Source: Kiritimatiellia bacterium (GTDB lineage Bacteria; Verrucomicrobiota; Kiritimatiellia; RFP12; UBA1067). From it: DNA of 24,734 bases. The position numbers were made by a program, and so were the translations under genes. Below, piece after piece: positions 19,974 to 24,734 of this stretch. The stretch is taken from the NCBI GenBank assembly GCA_017385345.1, contig JAFNRY010000119.1:1-24734 (forward strand), read 5' to 3'. Each line of letters opens with the position of its first letter. The stretch's first letter is position 1. The notes under the pieces were generated by a model, which saw only the letters and a list, made by a program, of their open reading frames with translations, made no database searches and had not been told where the DNA came from.

Positions 19974-21971
19974 ATGGGAAAAGCTACAGACGAAGAAGTG
20001 AAGTTGGCGGCGAACACGCTTCGCTGCCTTTGTGCAGACATGGTTGACCGCGCAAACAGCGGGCATCCCGGGGCGCCGCTCGGCATGGCGGACATGGCGG
20101 CGACGCTGTGGTTGCGTTTCCTCGAGGCGGATCCGGCGGATCCGGCGTGGCCGGGGCGCGACCGCGTCGTATTCTCGGGCGGCCACGCGAGCAGCCTGGT
20201 TTACGCCCTCGCGAACCTCGCCTCCGGGAACGGGGCGCTCGGGAACGGGCCGACGCTCGACGAGTTGAAGGAGTTCCGCCAGTGGGGCGCGCGGTGCGCC
20301 GGCCATCCGGAGCGCGGCGCGATACCCGGCGTCGAAGTGACGACCGGGCCGCTCGGCCAGGGCGTGGCGATGGGCGTCGGGCTGGCGCTCGCGGCTAAGA
20401 AGGCGGCGTCCTCCAACAAGACGTGGGTGTTCTGCGGCGACGGCGACATGGAGGAAGGCGTGTCGCACGAGGCCTGCAGCCTCGCCGGCGCCCTGAAACT
20501 CGACGGGCTGGTCCTCGTTTACGACTCGAACGGCATAACGATAGAAGGCTCGACGGCAATCGCCATGGCCGACGACACGAAGAAGCGGTTCGAAGCGTAC
20601 GGCTGGAAGGTCTATACGTGCGACGGGCACGACATCGCGGCGCTGACGGCGACGTTCCGGCGCTCGTCGAAGACGGCGGGCGCCCCGGCGCTCGTCATCG
20701 CCAGGACGCACATCGGCTGCGGCGCGCCGACGAAGCACGACAGCGCGGGCGTCCACGGCTCCCCCCTCGGCGCCGAGGAGACGCGCGGCCTGAAGACGGC
20801 GCTCGGCTTCGACCCGGACAAGAGCTTCTTCGTGCCGGAAAGCGTGTACGGGATGTTCGCGGAGCGCGCCGCGCTCATGCGGCGGCTTTCGAAAAGATGG
20901 CGGCGCGAAGCGCAGAAGGCCGGCGGCAAGGCGGCGAAGACGGCCGACTACCTCGATCTCGTCAAGGCCCTGCCGCAATACGAAAGCGGCTCGAAGGCGG
21001 CGACGCGCAACGTATGCGGCGAAGTCCTCAACGCGCTCGCCCCGCTCTGCCCGGGGCTGACCGGCGGTTCGGCCGACCTCGCGCCGAGCAACAAGACGTA
21101 CCTCAAGGGAATGGGCGACGTCGCCCCGGGCGACTTCTCGGGACGCAACATCCACTACGGCGTGCGCGAACTCGCCATGGCCGCGATCGCCAACGGCCTG
21201 ACGGCCTACGGCGGCCTGCGCGGCTACGGAGCCACGTTCTTCGTTTTCAGCGACTACATCAAGCCGGCCCTGCGCCTCGCCGCCCTCATGAAGCTGCCGT
21301 CGATGTTCTTCCTTTCGCACGACAGTTTCTACGTCGGCGAGGACGGCCCGACCCACGAGCCGGTGGAGCAGCTCGCCTCGCTGCGCTCCATGCCGGGCGT
21401 CGTCACGTTCCGTCCGGCCGATCCGCGCGAGACGGCGTACGCGATCGTCGAGATGCTTCTTTGCGAAGACAGGCCCACGTGCCTGCTGACGACGCGCCAG
21501 AACGTGCCGGTGCTCGACGGCGTGCGCCACGAAGGCGTGGCGAAGGGCGGGTACTGCCTGTACGAAAGCGGCCCGCAGGACTCGAAGACGATCCTGTTCA
21601 TTGCGACCGGCTCGGAAGTTTCGCTCGCGCTCGAAGCGGCGAAGACGCTCGCTGGCGAGGGCCGCGGCGTGCGCGTCGTGTCGATGCCGTCCATGGAGCT
21701 GTTCCTTGCGCAGAACACCGGCTGGCGCGAGAGCGCGACGCCGTCGTTCATGAAGCGGCGCGTCATAGTCGAGGCCGGCGCGCGCTTCGGATGGGACAGG
21801 TTCGCCGCCGATCCGGCGACGACGAGGTACGTGACGATGGACCGCTACGGCGCGTCCGCTCCGTGCGAAGTGCTTGCGGAGAAGTTCGGGTTCACGGTGG
21901 AAAACGTCCTGGCGGCGGCCCGCGCCGCGGCGGGCGTCGAAGGCTTCGCGGCCGGCGGAAACGCGAAGTAG
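19974..21971 (+). CDS. tkt: Transketolase
   Basis: 665 residues from the ATG at 19974 (MGKATDEEVKLAANTLRCL). The enzyme uses thiamine diphosphate to transfer two-carbon units in the pentose phosphate pathway and supplies erythrose-4-phosphate to aromatic biosynthesis. Motifs include DM---ANSGHPGAPLGMAD (22-40), the His in SGGHASSL (His71), TGPLGQGVAMGVG (124-136), the ThDP/Mg motif GDGDMEEG (155-162) through DSNG, and GEDGPTHEPVEQL in the pyrimidine domain, with a transketolase C-terminal domain to the end. The length is full. Its convergent neighbours are aroCB-tyrA, so precursor supply and the shikimate pathway adjoin. Confidence 0.96.
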   Translation: MGKATDEEVKLAANTLRCLCADMVDRANSGHPGAPLGMADMAATLWLRFLEADPADPAWPGRDRVVFSGGHASSLVYALANLASGNGALGNGPTLDELKEFRQWGARCAGHPERGAIPGVEVTTGPLGQGVAMGVGLALAAKKAASSNKTWVFCGDGDMEEGVSHEACSLAGALKLDGLVLVYDSNGITIEGSTAIAMADDTKKRFEAYGWKVYTCDGHDIAALTATFRRSSKTAGAPALVIARTHIGCGAPTKHDSAGVHGSPLGAEETRGLKTALGFDPDKSFFVPESVYGMFAERAALMRRLSKRWRREAQKAGGKAAKTADYLDLVKALPQYESGSKAATRNVCGEVLNALAPLCPGLTGGSADLAPSNKTYLKGMGDVAPGDFSGRNIHYGVRELAMAAIANGLTAYGGLRGYGATFFVFSDYIKPALRLAALMKLPSMFFLSHDSFYVGEDGPTHEPVEQLASLRSMPGVVTFRPADPRETAYAIVEMLLCEDRPTCLLTTRQNVPVLDGVRHEGVAKGGYCLYESGPQDSKTILFIATGSEVSLALEAAKTLAGEGRGVRVVSMPSMELFLAQNTGWRESATPSFMKRRVIVEAGARFGWDRFAADPATTRYVTMDRYGASAPCEVLAEKFGFTVENVLAAARAAAGVEGFAAGGNAK

Positions 21972-22000
21972 AAGCGCGGACGCGAAACGCGCGAGAAGCG

Positions 22001-22036
22001 GCGGCGGCGGGAAACCGCCGCCGCTTTTCGTTTTTT
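22001..22036 (+). terminator. Rho-independent terminator of transketolase
   Basis: A perfect 10-bp stem GCGGCGGCGG / CCGCCGCCGC closed by a GAAA tetraloop, followed by TTTTCGTTTTTT. The end overlaps the stop codon of the convergent aroCB gene. Confidence 0.92.
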
Positions 22037-23918
22037 AAAACGCGGCGATTCTCACGTCGCCGGGGCCGCAAGGCAGGGCGAAGACGGTTTTGCCGCCTTC
22101 GTTTTTCTTGTCGCTCTTCATGAAGGGCCGGAGCGACTCGAACGCAACGCCTTCCGGGAGCGCAACAGGCAGGCCGGCGGCGGCGAAACGCTCCGCGAGC
22201 GAATCCGCCCAGCCCGCCTTTGCGAGGCCGAGGCGTTCGGCGAGGCGCGCCTCCTCGACGCATCCGATCGCGACGGCCGCGCCGTGGGAGATTCCGTAGC
22301 CGGTCGCCTTTTCGAGCGCGTGCGCGACGGTGTGGCCGCAGTTGAGCTTCGCGCGCTCCCCCGTCCTTTCCATCGGGTCGCTCCTCACTATTCCGATCTT
22401 CACGGCAAGATTGCGGCGTATCTCCTCCGCGTCCGGCGCGCGGGAGGCGTCGCCCGGCTCGAGGGCGCCGATTATCTCGTGCTTTATCATCTCCGCGCGC
22501 CCTTCGGCCATGCGTTCCGGCGGCAGAGTCTCCAGAAAGCCGGCGTCGATGACGACGCGGCGCGGCGGATGGAACGCGCCGGCGAGATTCTTGCCGGCGG
22601 GCAGGTCACACGCCGTCTTCCCGCCGTACGAGGCGTCCACCATCGAAAGCAGCGTCGTGGGAACGTTTATCCAGTCGATCCCCCTCATCCACGTCGCCGC
22701 GGCGAAGCCGGTCAGGTCGCCGGTCACGCCGCCTCCGACGGCGGTCACGCAGTCCTTGCGCCCGAGGCCGGCCTTCCCGAAAGCCTCCCACAGCCGCGCC
22801 ACCGTCGCGGGCGTCTTGTTCTCCTCGCCGGCCGGAAGGACGAACAGCGCCTTGCGGGCGATCGCCGGATGCAGGGCGGCGACGTTCGAATCGACGACTA
22901 TGTTCGGCAGCCCCGCGATGAACTCCTCGTCGATTCCGCCGCCGGGCCGCGCCGGCGCGAACTCCACGCCGCTCTCCTCAGCCAGCAGCGCGTCCAGCAC
23001 GGCGATCGCCGCCACCGCCTCGATCGCAGGCATCGCGCGCAGCGCTATGCAGGGATCGTGCCGCCCGCGCACCACAAGCTCCGTTTCCTCCATCTTCGCC
23101 AGATCAACGCTCCTCTGCGGCTTGTAGATCGAAGGCGTCGGTTTCATCGCCACGTGGAAGACTACATCCATCCCGCTCGCCATCCCGCCGAGGACGCCGC
23201 CGTGCCTGTTGGAGAGCGTGACCACCCTTCCGTCCCTGATCGCGAACGGATCGTTGTTCTCCGAGCCCTTGAGCGAGGCCGCGCCGAAGCCGTTGCCGAA
23301 CTCCACCCCCTTCACGCCGGGAACGCCGAACACGGCGAAGGCTATGGCGCCGTCCAGTCCGTCGAACATCGGCCCGCCGACGCCGGGGCGCAGGCCCTTG
23401 ACGGTGCATTCAATGACGCCGCCGACCGAATCGCCCTCCGCCTTCGCGGCCTGTATGTCGCCGACGGATTCCATCCTCGTCGAAACGGAAACGCCGCGCC
23501 TTGCGAGCTCCTGGATGCACAGCCCGCCCGCAATGCACATGGCGGCGGTCATCCTGCCGGAGTTCGCGCCGCCGCCGGGGGGTATGCGCCCCGTCTTCGC
23601 CCACGACGGCCAGTCCGCATGGCCGGGCCGCGGGACGGTCCTTTCGTAGTCGCCGCTGCGCGTGTCCGTGTTGGCGATGTACGCCTCGATCACGCCGCCC
23701 GTCGTCCTTCCGTCCGCCAGACCTATGGTGAAGACTGGAACGTCCGGCTCTCTTCTCGCGGTGGAGAGGGCGTCGCGTCCCGGAGCCCTGCGCTCCATGA
23801 AGGCCTGCAGCGCGGCGAGGTCCGCCGGGGCGCCGGCGGGAAAGCCTTCGAGCCTCATGCCGATGCGCGGGGCGTGCGATTCGCCGTATATGTCGAGTTT
23901 CAGTTTTTTCAGCGTCAT
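22035..23918 (-). CDS. aroCB: AroC-AroB fusion: chorismate synthase and 3-dehydroquinate synthase
   Basis: 627 residues from ATG at 23918, overlapping tyrA by 4 bases. Residues 1-315 are chorismate synthase: DIYGESHAPRIG (9-20), GGGANSGRMTAA (115-126), NRHGGVLGGMASGMD (237-251), KPTPSIYKPQRSVD and RHDPCIALRAMPAIEA (286-301). Residues about 339-627 are 3-dehydroquinate synthase: VVDSNVAALH, LPAGEENKTP, GGGVTGDLTGFAAATWMRG (395-413), VPTTLLSMVDASYGGKT, and zinc ligands Glu476, His529 and His545 with His533 nearby. The AroB half lacks about the first 30 residues of standalone enzymes and there is no stop or start at the junction. The two activities are steps 7 and 2 of the shikimate pathway. Confidence 0.92.
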   Translation of the reverse strand: MTLKKLKLDIYGESHAPRIGMRLEGFPAGAPADLAALQAFMERRAPGRDALSTARREPDVPVFTIGLADGRTTGGVIEAYIANTDTRSGDYERTVPRPGHADWPSWAKTGRIPPGGGANSGRMTAAMCIAGGLCIQELARRGVSVSTRMESVGDIQAAKAEGDSVGGVIECTVKGLRPGVGGPMFDGLDGAIAFAVFGVPGVKGVEFGNGFGAASLKGSENNDPFAIRDGRVVTLSNRHGGVLGGMASGMDVVFHVAMKPTPSIYKPQRSVDLAKMEETELVVRGRHDPCIALRAMPAIEAVAAIAVLDALLAEESGVEFAPARPGGGIDEEFIAGLPNIVVDSNVAALHPAIARKALFVLPAGEENKTPATVARLWEAFGKAGLGRKDCVTAVGGGVTGDLTGFAAATWMRGIDWINVPTTLLSMVDASYGGKTACDLPAGKNLAGAFHPPRRVVIDAGFLETLPPERMAEGRAEMIKHEIIGALEPGDASRAPDAEEIRRNLAVKIGIVRSDPMERTGERAKLNCGHTVAHALEKATGYGISHGAAVAIGCVEEARLAERLGLAKAGWADSLAERFAAAGLPVALPEGVAFESLRPFMKSDKKNEGGKTVFALPCGPGDVRIAAF

Positions 23919-24734
23919 GTGGCGGTCTCCTTCTTTCGCGGATCCGCGGCGGCGGCCGTCGCCGCCGCGAGCGCCGCCTTCGCCGCCGCGCCCTCTTCGA
24001 GCATCGCGGCGAGACTCCGCGCGTCGCCGGCCTCTATCGCGCTTTTGAAATCCTCGAGCCTCGCAATGTACCGTCCCAGAACGCCGGCGAGCGGTTTCGC
24101 GTTCGCCAGGAACAGCTCCGTCCAGACGGCTGGATCGGGCGCGCCGACGCGCACCATGTCGCGGAAGCTGCCCGCGGAATAGCCGGGATGCAGAGGGGCG
24201 AGTCTGTCGCGGACGTACGCCGACGACATCAAGTGACAGAGCTGGCTCGTGAAGGAGATCATTTCGTCGTGGCGCTCCGGCGTGGTGCGGACGATGCGGC
24301 CGAAGCCGAGCGAGAGGAAGAACTCCGAGAGAGAGCGCATCGTCTCCTCCGGCGTCTGCGGATAGGGAACGAGAATCATCGAAGCGCCGTCGAAAAGCGA
24401 CTCGCACGAGTTGGCGTAGCCGGTTCTTTCCTTTCCGGCCATCGGGTGGCCGCCTACGAAGCGCCACCTGCCGGCGGCATACTTCGAAAGCGCCGCGCAC
24501 ACCGGCGACTTCACGCCGGCTATATCGACGACGGCCGCGCCGTCCTTCAGGGTTCCGCCCGCCGCGAGCGCCTCCACGGCGGGGACGACCGCCGACAGAG
24601 GCGTCGCCACCACAACGACGTCCGCGCCGGAGACGTCCGGCGACGGACCGCGCCCGGCGAAGATGCGCACGTCGTGCCCGGCCCTCCTCGCCGCCTTTTC
24701 CACCGACCCGCCGATCAGGCCGCGACCTATGACC
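23915..24734 (-). CDS. tyrA: Prephenate dehydrogenase, N-terminus beyond the window
   Basis: At least 272 residues; the reading frame is open to the right edge, where VIGRGLIGGS supplies the NAD(P)-binding GxGxxGGS motif. The missing part is therefore only a few residues. TyrA oxidatively decarboxylates prephenate to 4-hydroxyphenylpyruvate on the way to tyrosine. Other motifs are ADVVVVATPLSAV, VVDIAGVKSPV, GGHPMAGKERTGYANS (the HPMAG-E motif), TTPERHDEMISFTSQLCHLMSSA and S-GSFRDMVRVGAPDPAVWTELFLAN. No fused chorismate mutase or ACT domain is visible in the C-terminal Ala-rich part. A GTG at 24703 is not the start. It overlaps aroCB by 4 bases (ATGA). Confidence 0.93.
   Translation of the reverse strand, partial: VIGRGLIGGSVEKAARRAGHDVRIFAGRGPSPDVSGADVVVVATPLSAVVPAVEALAAGGTLKDGAAVVDIAGVKSPVCAALSKYAAGRWRFVGGHPMAGKERTGYANSCESLFDGASMILVPYPQTPEETMRSLSEFFLSLGFGRIVRTTPERHDEMISFTSQLCHLMSSAYVRDRLAPLHPGYSAGSFRDMVRVGAPDPAVWTELFLANAKPLAGVLGRYIARLEDFKSAIEAGDARSLAAMLEEGAAAKAALAAATAAAADPRKKETAT

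Noticed and set aside
20423..22123. 566-codon open frame on the plus strand inside tkt
   Set aside because: It is another frame of the transketolase gene, extremely Arg-rich, and reads through the tkt terminator.
22284..24182. 632-codon open frame on the plus strand
   Set aside because: It is antisense to aroCB and tyrA. No motifs or ribosome binding site; composition is typical of a GC-rich shadow frame.
1..24734. CRISPR arrays, insertion sequences, prophage genes, rRNA
   Set aside because: No regularly spaced direct repeats, transposase motifs, integrase or rRNA-like segments were seen on reading. The only RNA gene found is tRNA-Arg.

Overview
The window is GC-rich bacterial chromosome, most likely from the PVC superphylum and probably a Kiritimatiellota-like (gut or anoxic) member. 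The clues are a 52-residue 'small basic protein' of the kind known from Verrucomicrobia and Chlamydiae (4455-4613), a PEP-CTERM protein (16434-17024), a LamG-like secreted protein and other secreted proteins of unknown function, and an isolated KorD-type ferredoxin. The assignment is inferred from gene content; there is no rRNA in the window.

Layout. (1) 1-3654, minus: an envelope cluster of a COG3014-type lipoprotein, a protein of six ~14-residue surface repeats, a CsgG/LpoB-like protein with a PEGA domain, and the first codons of another exported protein that runs off the left edge. (2) 3654-4613, minus: small basic protein and BirA. (3) 4651-10186, minus: a tightly packed operon aspS - CPBP protease - mtaB - recO - parvulin lipoprotein, with overlaps or short gaps throughout. 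(4) 10294-11400, minus: a secreted LamG-like protein with its own terminator. (5) 11598-12136, plus: a Phd/YefM-RelE/ParE toxin-antitoxin pair. (6) 12241-14725, plus: adk - map (frameshifted) - ferredoxin - TIGR02757 protein. (7) 14664-16308, minus: tRNA-Arg(CCT), cmk and a DppC/OppC-type permease. (8) 16434-19862, minus: four consecutive secreted proteins, one with a PEP-CTERM anchor. (9) 19974-21971, plus: transketolase with a strong terminator. (10) 22035-24734, minus: tyrA (cut by the right edge) and an aroC-aroB fusion.

Functional links. Transketolase makes erythrose-4-phosphate, a precursor of the shikimate pathway served by the convergent aroCB-tyrA genes. The aspS operon mixes translation and tRNA modification with DNA repair and envelope protein folding. 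Genes 1-3654 look like outer-membrane or peptidoglycan-related lipoproteins.

Regulation. Promoters across the window share an extended -10 (TGnTAtAAT or TGnTAgAAT). At four genes (adk, tkt, cmk and the COG3014 lipoprotein) it lies only 6-10 bases before the start codon, with no Shine-Dalgarno, which predicts leaderless or near-leaderless mRNAs. Two secreted LamG-type genes share a 16-base palindrome centred on the -35 hexamer, the strongest candidate for an undescribed regulatory site here.

The most notable anomalies are the AroC-AroB fusion, a one-base deletion that breaks methionine aminopeptidase just before its last two metal ligands, and a parvulin protein whose usual first strand motif comes after the core. 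No gene-free stretch exceeds 300 bases. No CRISPR array, insertion sequence, rRNA or replication origin was seen.
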